DNA of 32,035 bases. Source: a virus. The stretch lies in the IMG/VR virus record IMGVR_UViG_3300029813_000061, positions 1-32,035 of that record, one strand, 5' to 3'. Below the pieces are notes generated by a model. The model saw only the letters and a list, made by a program, of their open reading frames with translations. It ran no database searches and was not told where the DNA came from. The number at the start of each line of letters is the position of its first letter. Positions within the stretch are counted from its first letter, which is position 1. The position numbers and the translations under genes are program-made. Of this stretch, positions 23,076 through 29,319 are shown piece after piece.

Positions 23076-23140
23076 GTTCTCCTCCTCTTCAAGTCATCAT
23101 CCATATCATCATCAACCTTTGCATGGTACTTCCTCATCAT
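23072..23140 (-). CDS. 22-residue acidic/basic microprotein (candidate)
   Basis: The ORF encodes MMRKYHAKVDDDMDDDLKRR plus RT and ends in an ATGA overlap with the following small helical gene. It contains a strong SD for that gene near its end (AGGAGGAGA). The Asp-rich centre is encoded by GAT repeats. Could be a genuine microprotein or a reinitiation leader; a weak start site argues for caution. Confidence 0.35.
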   Translation of the reverse strand: MMRKYHAKVDDDMDDDLKRRRT

Positions 23141-23142
23141 TC

Positions 23143-23364
23143 TTAATCCATCTTAGGAACATCCCCGTTATATTCAAAGCACTCGTAATTACCGCCACCT
23201 TTATCCAGCGTTATCTCAAAGCAGAGGTGAGGGTTTTCGTCATAATCCATACATATCTCACACCACATATCCCATGAATGAATGCTATGGGTTTGTGAAC
23301 GCTGGATAATTCTTATGTTGCGTCCAATGTGGTAATCAGGATGGTCTTCTTTTTTAAAGCTCAT
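23143..23364 (-). CDS. Small protein of unknown function
   Basis: 73 residues, ATG 23364. His/aromatic/acidic composition, SIHSWDMWCEICMDYDENPH and LCFEITLDKGGGNYECFEYN, with four Cys residues (WCEIC, LC, EC) that might bind metal. It overlaps the preceding gene's end by 11 bases, which indicates coupling. No recognised family. Confidence 0.65.
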   Translation of the reverse strand: MSFKKEDHPDYHIGRNIRIIQRSQTHSIHSWDMWCEICMDYDENPHLCFEITLDKGGGNYECFEYNGDVPKMD

Positions 23365-23560
23365 TTCCAGATTCCTTAAATTTTGTCATTGCTTTTATAT
23401 ATAAATTCCGTGCCTCTTCTAAATATTCTTCCCCTTCATCATGTGTTCTCAAGATTGAATCAATGCCGTTTAAAATCCTACGAATTTCATCTTTCTCCTT
23501 TGACATATTTTTCAGAAGTCTTTGTATTCGGATGAAACCTATTTTCATATCAGCTTTCAT
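23354..23560 (-). CDS. Small helical coiled-coil protein
   Basis: 68 residues from ATG 23560, behind GGGAGGGAATT. A longer frame to 23686, coupled by ATGA to the previous gene, is open but its extra part looks non-coding and contains a hairpin. The predicted protein is strongly helical: IGFIRIQRLLKNMSKEKDEI and RRILNGIDSILRTHDEGEEY. Function unknown. Confidence 0.65.
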   Translation of the reverse strand: MKADMKIGFIRIQRLLKNMSKEKDEIRRILNGIDSILRTHDEGEEYLEEARNLYIKAMTKFKESGNEL

Positions 23561-23605
23561 AATTCCCTCCCTGCAACCTATTTTTTCAAACAGGCTCAAG
23601 GGAAG

Positions 23606-23629
23606 GGGAGGATGTAGTCGCACCCTCCC
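23606..23629 (-). promoter_or_regulatory. Intergenic hairpin with GGGAGG/CCTCCC stem
   Basis: In the 122-base stretch without a gene between 23560 and 23683, a 6-base-pair stem (GGGAGG at 23606-23611 and CCTCCC at 23624-23629) encloses a 12-base loop. The minus-strand version has no T-run after it, so it is not a convincing terminator; more likely an RNA structure. Two similar stems occur elsewhere in this region. Confidence 0.35.
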
Positions 23630-23682
23630 AAGCTTTCCGACTATCGAACTTCTGGACTTCCCATATTCCAAAAAAAAGGGGT

Positions 23683-23913
23683 TCATACCCTATCCGGCCT
23701 ACCATTGGTGATGGGGCTTGATTCGATTATCTTCTTCATATCCGCTATTTCCGACCTTGCGTCTGCCTGCCATTCCAAATACTCCTCATCCCTACTCGCT
23801 TGACCGCTTGCAGCACATATGGCAGCCGTGAAGAACCCAACGATCCCACCGATGAGAAGACCGAGGATGAACCAGAAGCCCCAACTGCTAAAGAATGATG
23901 TTGTTTCGTTCAT
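23683..23913 (-). CDS. Small one-TM protein
   Basis: 76 residues, ATG 23913 behind GGAGTCCAACC. N-terminal TM (WFILGLLIGGIVGFFTAAICA) with a Cys, then acidic helical C-terminus (RDEEYLEWQADARSEIADMK). Resembles phage small membrane proteins with the pattern 'FILGLLIGG-VGF---A--AASG-ASR-EE' (DUF3789-like). Role unknown. Confidence 0.68.
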   Translation of the reverse strand: MNETTSFFSSWGFWFILGLLIGGIVGFFTAAICAASGQASRDEEYLEWQADARSEIADMKKIIESSPITNGRPDRV

Positions 23914-23925
23914 GGTTGGACTCCT

Positions 23926-24939
23926 TTAAACTTTCTCCCCTTCAAATAGGGTCTCTGGTTGTTTTGAAACTGTCTCTTTCTTTGGCTTCTCTGAATCGCT
24001 TGCTTTTTTCGGTTTTTCCTGCTTATCCTCCAACGCTGTCATTTTGACCTTGAAATGCTTAATTGCGTCCTCATATCCTTCTATATCCTCAAGCACATCC
24101 AGCCTTTCCTCCTCTTTTTGGGTGAGGCTACCTCCCAAGTCTCTGAACTTTTTCAGGATGAATGAGAGTTCCTGCTTGTGTGGGGCAAGGTCTTCTTTTG
24201 GCTTTGCTGGCTCTTTTTCATCTTCTGGTTTGAAGCCGTTTTTGGGAAATAAATCATCAACGGCTCGCTGGCTTTCATCAGGCTCCGGAAGTAAGGCTCT
24301 TGCTGGAGGAAGCTGTGCTAATTTTTGGATTTCAATAAGGCTCATACCTAAAGATAATTTAAGTGGAAAATGTTTGCCTTTTTTGATTTTATTCCCTTCA
24401 ATTCTATGGGTATCTAATGGTTCTCGCTTTAACACAAGCGGTATCATCGCCACTCTACCTGCGACACTTCTCACGTAGTCAATTCCACTATTAACATCAA
24501 TTATTGAATTTTTAGAGCTAGTTGATATTTGCCAAACCCCAACAGCTTCTTTGACTTCTGGAAGTAAAAATTGTAAAACCCCAACTGGTTTACATTTTTC
24601 CTCTTTTAAGTATTCACATGGACATTTGATTTCCTTAAATCCTCCCTTATCGAAATCCCAACAGATTGCATTTTCTCCATCACCTTTACAAAGAAGAATT
24701 CCACGGCCATATCTTTTATAATCTTGACGAAAAAAGATGCCTTCATCTTCAATGGGAAACATAATCGAAAGTTCTTTTGGTTCGTTGTCATAAATATCTC
24801 TAACAAGTGGTGGACAAACAAAATAGTCAGTCTCTTCTGGATATTCATTTTTAGTTTCAGGATGTATCTTTTTTATACCAAGCCTGATGACCCCAGCTCT
24901 TGGTAATCGCCTTCGATCTGATAAACCTTTAATTGGCAT
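23926..24939 (-). CDS. Gp3-like recombination directionality factor / phage DNA-associated protein
   Basis: 337 residues. The N-terminal block IKGLSDRRRLPRAGVIRLGI, then the conserved DYFVCPPLVRDIYDNEPKEL, SIMFPIEDEGIFFRQDYKRY and GILLCKGDGENAICWDF mark the Gp3-like family (recombination directionality factor-like). A Cys cluster CPCEYLKEEKCKPVG and later GSL, then a long charged Lys/Glu tail. Family members of phiC31 type control serine integrase; here the only integrase is a tyrosine recombinase, so a different job is likely. A strong GGAGGACAACC precedes ATG 24939, which overlaps the HNH gene by 11 bases. Confidence 0.78.
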   Translation of the reverse strand: MPIKGLSDRRRLPRAGVIRLGIKKIHPETKNEYPEETDYFVCPPLVRDIYDNEPKELSIMFPIEDEGIFFRQDYKRYGRGILLCKGDGENAICWDFDKGGFKEIKCPCEYLKEEKCKPVGVLQFLLPEVKEAVGVWQISTSSKNSIIDVNSGIDYVRSVAGRVAMIPLVLKREPLDTHRIEGNKIKKGKHFPLKLSLGMSLIEIQKLAQLPPARALLPEPDESQRAVDDLFPKNGFKPEDEKEPAKPKEDLAPHKQELSFILKKFRDLGGSLTQKEEERLDVLEDIEGYEDAIKHFKVKMTALEDKQEKPKKASDSEKPKKETVSKQPETLFEGEKV

Positions 24940-25396
24940 GGTTGTCCTCCATATTTTGATGAAAAATTAGATGTTCATAATTAGATTTAAAAAGCTCTAA
25001 ATTTTCTGGTCGGTTATCATTAGGAATAGCATTTTTATGATGGACAATTTCTGTTGGCTTTAAATATCTATTGAGAATTTTTTCCATAACCAATCTGTGT
25101 TCGTAAACATATCCTTGATGATCTGCATAAGGATGTTCTTTTTTAAGAATCATAACGTAACCATAAACTGTATTTTTTTGCCCACCTTTCCAATTCGATG
25201 GATTTTCTAATTGTGCTTTACTTATATTTTTTCGATGTTCAATAGAAAAATGTCTTCCTTCAAGAGCTTTGCTTATTTTTCTTTTTGTTTTTTCCGATTG
25301 ATTTTTTCCTTTATGTGCCTTACTCATTCTTTTTGTAGTTTTTTCTGAGTGTTTGCCTTCTTTATTCCAAGGGATATTTCCTTTTTTAAATGGCAT
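24929..25396 (-). CDS. HNH homing endonuclease with NUMOD3 repeats
   Basis: 155 residues. Residues 10-60 hold NUMOD3-type DNA-binding repeats (KHSEKTTKRMSKAHKGKNQS, EKTKRKISKALEGRHFSIEH, RKNISKAQ), then an HNH domain: YVYEHRLVMEKI (His100), IVHHKNAIPNDNRPENLELF (His119/120, Asn residues). Free-standing homing endonucleases cut a cognate intergenic site to spread. It overlaps 11 bases with the RDF gene and 11 bases with the exonuclease gene; both junctions share an ATGCCA(A/T)TTAA sequence. Confidence 0.9.
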   Translation of the reverse strand: MPFKKGNIPWNKEGKHSEKTTKRMSKAHKGKNQSEKTKRKISKALEGRHFSIEHRKNISKAQLENPSNWKGGQKNTVYGYVMILKKEHPYADHQGYVYEHRLVMEKILNRYLKPTEIVHHKNAIPNDNRPENLELFKSNYEHLIFHQNMEDNHAN

Positions 25397-26525
25397 TCTT
25401 AACCTCCTTTTTAATCCTTATTTGGTCAATAAACTTGACTCTCTTAGCTCGCTCAAAGACTTCCGGATCCACCTCACCATCTTTAATCGCCTGTTGAATC
25501 AATTTCGCTTGAGGACTGGCTATGAGATGCCATTTGCCTTTAAGCTCCTTGAGAAGATAATCCTCATCCAGAGAAGTCTTTTTACTGAAAATATGCTTAA
25601 GCCGTTCGGTTTCCTCTGCACCCGTAGCTTTGAAATACCGTATGAGCAAACCATAGACTTCCTTGATTTCCTTTTCCCGTTCAGCTATCTCAGATTTCAA
25701 TTGAACGTAACGATTCTCTGCACTTTCAACCAATTCTTTTTCCGGCTTTTCAATTGACGGATCGGCTTGCAATTCAGGCTCTTTTGCTTCTGGAATGCCC
25801 TTCCAACAATATTCCTTAAACCGGCAATAATTGCATTTAATGGAATCTCGCTCATGAGGGCGTTGGGGAATTTTCTTGGCATCGATTAATTGCTTTAGAT
25901 CCCTGAACCGTTTCCGGATAGCCTTGACCCGTTTTTCATCGTATGGAATCTTCCAGGCAGCAAAAGGAAAATCAGATGTTTCTCCTCTTTCCATATAGAG
26001 GATATAACCATAATCCTGGATATTCCTTTCTTTGAGGCTCTTGCTTTTCTTTGCTGCATATATGTACCAGAATAACTGGTCAATCTCTTCTTGATGAGGT
26101 TCTTCAACATTGAACGCATAGGGATTTTTGGATTTCAATTCCGTTACAACAAGCCCCCCATTTTCTGATACGAAACAATCAAGCCTTCCCGTAGTATCAA
26201 TCGCCCAATCTTCTAAACCATATTCTATGTCCCTTGAGTTATCTATGACCCTTTTCTTTTTCAGGCGTTCTTGAATCTCTTCATGATACATATTCCCATG
26301 ACGGAAAAAGACAATGGTTTTATCAGCTAGAGTCCTTCTTTTTTCTGGATGAACGAACCGATAATAAACCTCTCTATCGCAATGTGAAACGAACGACATA
26401 TATAAGTTCTTGGGTGCTTGCTTATCTCTTTGTCCAGAACCTTTCTTTCTCTCATCTCTATAGGAATCAATAAGCTCTTTAATTAGAAAGTGGTCTCTAT
26501 TTAATTTCTCTATCTGTATTGTCAT
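25386..26525 (-). CDS. Cas4/RecB-like PD-(D/E)XK exonuclease
   Basis: 379 residues. Core residues: HEEIQERL (His81), TGRLDCFV (Asp116), VVTELKSKNPYAF (Glu129, Lys131), then QLFWYIYA (Gln150 motif). Four Cys (49, 231, 234, 240: SHCDREVYYRF and CNYCRFKEYC) are arranged as in Cas4/AddB-type nucleases and could hold an Fe-S cluster. C-terminal coiled-coil extension to residue 379. Probably a 5'-3' exonuclease for phage recombination or replication. No partner single-strand annealing protein is evident nearby. The start overlaps the upstream gene by 4 bases. Confidence 0.88.
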   Translation of the reverse strand: MTIQIEKLNRDHFLIKELIDSYRDERKKGSGQRDKQAPKNLYMSFVSHCDREVYYRFVHPEKRRTLADKTIVFFRHGNMYHEEIQERLKKKRVIDNSRDIEYGLEDWAIDTTGRLDCFVSENGGLVVTELKSKNPYAFNVEEPHQEEIDQLFWYIYAAKKSKSLKERNIQDYGYILYMERGETSDFPFAAWKIPYDEKRVKAIRKRFRDLKQLIDAKKIPQRPHERDSIKCNYCRFKEYCWKGIPEAKEPELQADPSIEKPEKELVESAENRYVQLKSEIAEREKEIKEVYGLLIRYFKATGAEETERLKHIFSKKTSLDEDYLLKELKGKWHLIASPQAKLIQQAIKDGEVDPEVFERAKRVKFIDQIRIKKEVKNAI

Positions 26526-26893
26526 AACTCTTCCTTTTCTATATATTTTTTAGCTAACTCTATTACTCCTGTATCACGAATATTTTTTAAACCAAGTTCT
26601 GACATGGCTTTACGCAATGGTTCTAGCCATTTTTCCGCAATCTTGAAAAAGATGCGGTCTGGGTTATCCAAGCTTTCAGAAAATTCATATATTTCTGGAT
26701 ATTTCTCTTTATCCACCCACCAGCTCTTTAATTGATAATCCGCACCACAACAACTTGAGCTTGCCTCGCCATGAAAGAGATTCCAAGTAAAACCAACTCC
26801 ACTTAATTTTTCTCCACACAATAGACAATTATCTTTCTTAGGATTTAAAACTATTCGGTCAAAATCTTCACCTTTTAATCTAATCTTATCCAT
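26522..26893 (-). CDS. Zn-binding-like protein upstream of exonuclease
   Basis: 123 residues, ATG 26893, overlapping the previous gene's end by 8 bases. Cys pairs NCLLCGEKLSGVG and SSSCCGADYQLKSW near the N-terminus (a metal-binding knuckle and a CCG), then a helical half (YPEIYEFSESLDNPDRIFFK, FFKIAEKWLEPLRKAMSEL). Function unknown; immediate coupling to the Cas4-like exonuclease suggests a shared DNA-metabolism task. Confidence 0.68.
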   Translation of the reverse strand: MDKIRLKGEDFDRIVLNPKKDNCLLCGEKLSGVGFTWNLFHGEASSSCCGADYQLKSWWVDKEKYPEIYEFSESLDNPDRIFFKIAEKWLEPLRKAMSELGLKNIRDTGVIELAKKYIEKEEL

Positions 26894-27101
26894 AATCCCT
26901 CCTTTCTAATTTCTGTAACCTCCTTACCTCATCCCTGAAATCCCGCACGTCATCAAAATCAACCCCTTCCTCATCCAACTGTTCATGGTCATCCAGGCAG
27001 CCAATGCAAACAGGACTTAGGTAATGCTCCAGGATAATCTCATCACGGTCGTAGAGATGACCGCAGAGACTACAGCGGTATTTGTGCTTTGTCTTGCTCA
27101 T
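26886..27101 (-). CDS. Small zinc-ribbon-like protein
   Basis: 71 residues from ATG 27101, which overlaps the previous stop (ATGA). RCSLCGHLYDRDEII and SPVCIGCLDDHEQLD form two CxxC knuckles; the rest is acidic, ending in a basic helix (RDEVRRLQKLERRDYG). The final residues encode the ribosome site for the next gene. Unknown role. Confidence 0.7.
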   Translation of the reverse strand: MSKTKHKYRCSLCGHLYDRDEIILEHYLSPVCIGCLDDHEQLDEEGVDFDDVRDFRDEVRRLQKLERRDYG

Positions 27102-27295
27102 GGCTTTTCCACTATTGCTTGAATACCACGAGTTAAATAATGAAGCATAAAAAGAATAGCTGGAACCGAACACATAGGCTTTCCTACGATTGGGTCATCA
27201 ATCCACCATTCACATTTTTCTTTGGTGCAAGGATAGGTGCTTACTGAAAGTGCATCAGTATGAAACTTTAAAGGACATTCTTTATTTTCAGCCAT
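27098..27295 (-). CDS. Small Cys-containing protein
   Basis: 65 residues, ATG 27295 shares its first base with the previous TGA. Cys at KECPLKF, YPCTKEKCEWW and KPMCSVPA give a C-x(19)-C-x4-C-x(16)-C arrangement that could bind metal; C-terminal helix (LFMLHYLTRGIQAIVEKP). No known family. Confidence 0.65.
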   Translation of the reverse strand: MAENKECPLKFHTDALSVSTYPCTKEKCEWWIDDPIVGKPMCSVPAILFMLHYLTRGIQAIVEKP

Positions 27296-27486
27296 CACTC
27301 ACTCCTCTCTAAATCACAAAGAGCCCTATAATAAATAGCACCGTCTTCTAAATCCCTTACGCTATATGTTCCTGTAGCTTTTTCGATTCGGATAATTTTC
27401 CCTTCCCATTCATGTTTCAGAATTTTACCACCAGCACTCCTTTCATTTACCCAAACAACATCACCAACTTTTAATTTTTCAGCCAT
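27295..27486 (-). CDS. Small beta protein (SH3-like), unknown function
   Basis: 63 residues, ATG 27486 overlapping the preceding stop by 8 bases. Sequence KLKVGDVVWVNERSAGGKIL, EWEGKIIRIEKATGTYSVRD, LEDGAIYYRALCDLE is all beta with a 'VGD-V-V' start and alternating strands as in SH3-like barrels. Possibly binds nucleic acid or a host protein; unproven. Confidence 0.68.
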   Translation of the reverse strand: MAEKLKVGDVVWVNERSAGGKILKHEWEGKIIRIEKATGTYSVRDLEDGAIYYRALCDLERSE

Positions 27487-27673
27487 CTTGCCCCTCCCTT
27501 GCTTCTCTTAGGCGAGCTTTTTCAGCCCCCCAAGTATAAGTTCCTCTATATGGTCTCTTGACAATATTTCCACATTCAGGACAGGTATAATCTTCTATCG
27601 TTAATCCAAAGCGACGACCCACCACGGCAATGCCTATCCAATCACATTTAGGACACCAGGCTTTAATATTCAT
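27479..27673 (-). CDS. Zinc-ribbon protein
   Basis: 64 residues from ATG 27673 (GGGAGG site 6 bases before). WCPKCDWIGIAVVGRR and YTCPECGNIVKRPYRG form a two-knuckle zinc ribbon. The C-terminus AREGQDG overlaps the next gene's ribosome site and start. Likely nucleic acid or protein-binding; function unknown. Confidence 0.7.
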   Translation of the reverse strand: MNIKAWCPKCDWIGIAVVGRRFGLTIEDYTCPECGNIVKRPYRGTYTWGAEKARLREAREGQDG

Positions 27674-27908
27674 CCCTTCCCTCCCTTGCCTCATGCTTCT
27701 TTTTCAAATCCCACATTCTTTTATCTCCATCTTTCCAGTAGAAAAATAGACTCTGCGGCTCCCCTGATTTTCCTGCAAGTGATGGTATGTATTCCCTGTT
27801 ACAGTTTGAACAAAATGCGTAACATTCGTTACTGAACTTATTAATCTCATATTTCTCCAACTCTCTACCACAAAGGGGACAAAATAATTTCATTACTTCA
27901 ATTTTCAT
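27663..27908 (-). CDS. Zinc-ribbon protein, paralogous C-terminal junction
   Basis: 81 residues, ATG 27908. FCPLCGRELEKYEIN and AFCSNCNREYIPSL form two CxxC knuckles 18 residues apart; the C-terminus KKKHEAREGRDEY is nearly the same as those of the flanking genes because it encodes the ribosome site of the next gene. Unknown role. Confidence 0.7.
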   Translation of the reverse strand: MKIEVMKLFCPLCGRELEKYEINKFSNECYAFCSNCNREYIPSLAGKSGEPQSLFFYWKDGDKRMWDLKKKHEAREGRDEY

Positions 27909-28119
27909 CTCTCCCCTCCCTTGCTTCCTTCTGCAATTGAGCCAATGACGGCAAGCCTTTGTTCATCACCTCACCAAATGCCATTATCAAATTATCAAAG
28001 CATAATTTGACATCTTCCTGGCTTTCCCATATACTGATTTTAGTTTTAGATTTGTCCGTCGGGACAAAGTCGATTTTCCCCAGCTCACCTTTGGAGGGTG
28101 AGCTCTTTTTGGTTTTCAT
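27898..28119 (-). CDS. Small protein of unknown function
   Basis: 73 residues, ATG 28119. Basic N-terminus (KTKKSSPSKGELGKIDF), then a strand/helix segment (ISIWESQEDVKLCFDNLIMA) and helical QLQKEAREGRDEN C-terminus. Overlaps the previous gene by 35 bases in another frame and the next by 11. No recognised domain. Confidence 0.62.
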   Translation of the reverse strand: MKTKKSSPSKGELGKIDFVPTDKSKTKISIWESQEDVKLCFDNLIMAFGEVMNKGLPSLAQLQKEAREGRDEN

Positions 28120-28336
28120 TTTGATTCTCCTTTATTTTCTTGATGATATTAATGGCAGATTCGAGTTGGGTGATTCTTCCTTTTAAATGTTTTATTCGGC
28201 TTAAAGCATATTTTTCTGTAAATACTTTTAATGTATTAGTAGCAATTGCGTCCTTGTAATATTCAATTTGTTTTTTTATCTTCCTTATCTCTTTTTTAAA
28301 CATTTTAATCTCGATGGCATAATCATATTCGCTCAT
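28085..28336 (-). CDS. 83-residue helical paralog of the MSEYDY small protein
   Basis: Start ATG 28336 behind GGAGGAGGGG and inside the preceding stop (ATGA). Starts MSEYDYAIEI and contains RITQLESAIN, both shared with the 54-residue product at 18552-18716; between them is a long basic helix (KMFKKEIRKIKKQIEYYKDA). A coiled coil is likely. Unknown function; overlaps the next gene by 35 bases. Confidence 0.68.
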   Translation of the reverse strand: MSEYDYAIEIKMFKKEIRKIKKQIEYYKDAIATNTLKVFTEKYALSRIKHLKGRITQLESAINIIKKIKENQNENQKELTLQR

Positions 28337-28452
28337 CCCCTCCTCCCTTTCTTCCACTCATGAAATGCCCATAGTCCGAGAAAGATTAGAACGAGAATGA
28401 AGAATGTCAGGTCGATGGCAAATTCGATTTGTGTTAGGGTTTTTCCTATCAT
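28333..28452 (-). CDS. 39-residue membrane microprotein
   Basis: ORF MIGKTLTQIEFAIDLTFFIL followed by VLIFLGLWAFHEWKKGRRG: one TM helix with a basic C-terminal tail. ATG 28452; stop overlaps the MSEYDY start (ATGA). The hydrophobic run and coupling support it as real; no ribosome site is obvious except a weak GAGGC. Role unknown, perhaps membrane anchoring or holin-like toxicity. Confidence 0.55.
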   Translation of the reverse strand: MIGKTLTQIEFAIDLTFFILVLIFLGLWAFHEWKKGRRG

Positions 28453-28461
28453 GGTTTTGCC

Positions 28462-28704
28462 TCAGTCTTTTTCTTTAACGTTTCCCATCCAAAGAATTAT
28501 TTCTCTTATTGATTCTATTGAGAAAAAAGCGTTGTGCTTACCTGAAAGAACTGTAAAAAATGACACGCTTGAATTTCTCCATTTGCCAACACCAAGTAGG
28601 ATTTTGTTAAGTCTTCTTTGGATTGGATACATATCAGCAGGAACATCTATTTGATAGATTTTCTTCCCCAAGGTTCCATCTGATTTTAATATTCTTGCTT
28701 CCAT
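28462..28704 (-). CDS. 80-residue early protein, unknown
   Basis: ATG 28704 behind GAGGGAATT. Sequence opens MEARILKSDGTLGKKIYQID and continues with a mixed alpha/beta segment (YPIQRRLNKILLGVGKWRNS, SFFTVLSGKHNAFFSIESIR). Its start lies inside the upstream 32-residue ORF. Not recognised. Confidence 0.62.
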   Translation of the reverse strand: MEARILKSDGTLGKKIYQIDVPADMYPIQRRLNKILLGVGKWRNSSVSFFTVLSGKHNAFFSIESIREIILWMGNVKEKD

Positions 28705-28784
28705 AATTCCCTCTTACTTAATGCCATTGCCCTATACACTTTGGGAGAGCCGAAGCCCTCCCAGGAACATACAACTTGGTTCAT
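28686..28784 (-). CDS. 32-residue microprotein with an internal hairpin
   Basis: ORF MNQVVCSWEGFGSPKVYRAM, then ALSKRELWKQEY. Its ATG overlaps the stop of an 8-residue ORF (ATGA) that has a consensus AAAGGAGG, and its end runs 19 bases into the 80-residue gene. A cUUCGg hairpin lies within it. Either a microprotein or a regulated leader. Confidence 0.45.
   Translation of the reverse strand: MNQVVCSWEGFGSPKVYRAMALSKRELWKQEY
28743..28762 (-). promoter_or_regulatory. UUCG-tetraloop hairpin
   Basis: On the minus-strand RNA the sequence GGGAGGGCUUCGGCUCUCCC folds into an 8-base-pair stem (one G-U) closed by a C(UUCG)G tetraloop, an exceptionally stable motif. It lies near the beginning of the early leftward transcript, downstream of the CII-like gene. 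There is no T-run after it, so a processing, stability or antitermination-type role is more likely than termination. Role inferred. Confidence 0.5.
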
Positions 28785-28807
28785 TTTGAAATAGATTTGC
28801 GTCTCAT
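28781..28807 (-). CDS. 8-residue leader ORF (candidate)
   Basis: ATG 28807 behind a strong AAAGGAGG (5 bases) encodes MRRKSISK and stops in ATGA overlap with the 32-residue ORF. Too short to be a functional protein by itself; probably a translational leader for the following ORF. Confidence 0.35.
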   Translation of the reverse strand: MRRKSISK

Positions 28808-28837
28808 ATAACCTCCTTTCCTTAAGAATTCTGCTAA

Positions 28838-29290
28838 TCATAACTTCACATCCTTCCGAATCCTCAAGTCCAGCTCAGCCCCCTTTCTCCTCAATTCGTT
28901 TAAAACAGCGTGAATTTTCTTGTATTCTATTTTTGAAATCTTCTTATCTTCATAAGACTGCTCTATGATTTTTAATGCCCTTCCCAAAGTGATAGAAAGA
29001 TCAACTTCCCTTTTCCTGACAAAACGAACCCCTCTTTTAAATTTGACTGATTGAGTAGGAATGTACCCACATGGTTCGCAGATTCTGTGGAGAAGGCGAA
29101 CATCCCCCGTGCCGTTAACTATTTTGGGGATGGTATAGGCTAAAATCCCTTTGCCACGATTCATCTGATTCCATAATGCCGAATAGCCTATCTTTGCTTT
29201 TTCAGCTATAGCCTTTAGTCCTCCATTCGCTTGTGCTAGCTCAAGAATCAGTGAGCGAAAAATTTTGTTAGTAATTGCTTGCTGAACCAT
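28838..29290 (-). CDS. CII-like phage regulatory protein
   Basis: 150 residues. N-terminal HTH-like segment (GGLKAIAEKAKIGYSALWNQ) then IPKIVNGTGDVRLLHRICEP and CGYI, matching the phage regulatory protein CII family. C-terminal half is a basic coiled coil (KISKIEYKKIHAVLNELRRK). Such proteins act at the lysis-lysogeny switch. It is the third gene of the leftward operon after the Cro-like and excisionase-like genes. Confidence 0.76.
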   Translation of the reverse strand: MVQQAITNKIFRSLILELAQANGGLKAIAEKAKIGYSALWNQMNRGKGILAYTIPKIVNGTGDVRLLHRICEPCGYIPTQSVKFKRGVRFVRKREVDLSITLGRALKIIEQSYEDKKISKIEYKKIHAVLNELRRKGAELDLRIRKDVKL

Positions 29291-29319
29291 TCATTTAGCC
29301 TTAAAATTTATTTATGGGA

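Noticed and set aside
24044-24478. 144-codon Ser-rich plus-strand frame
   Set aside because: Ser/Leu-rich composition is typical of antisense of a Lys/Glu-rich gene (the RDF-like tail).
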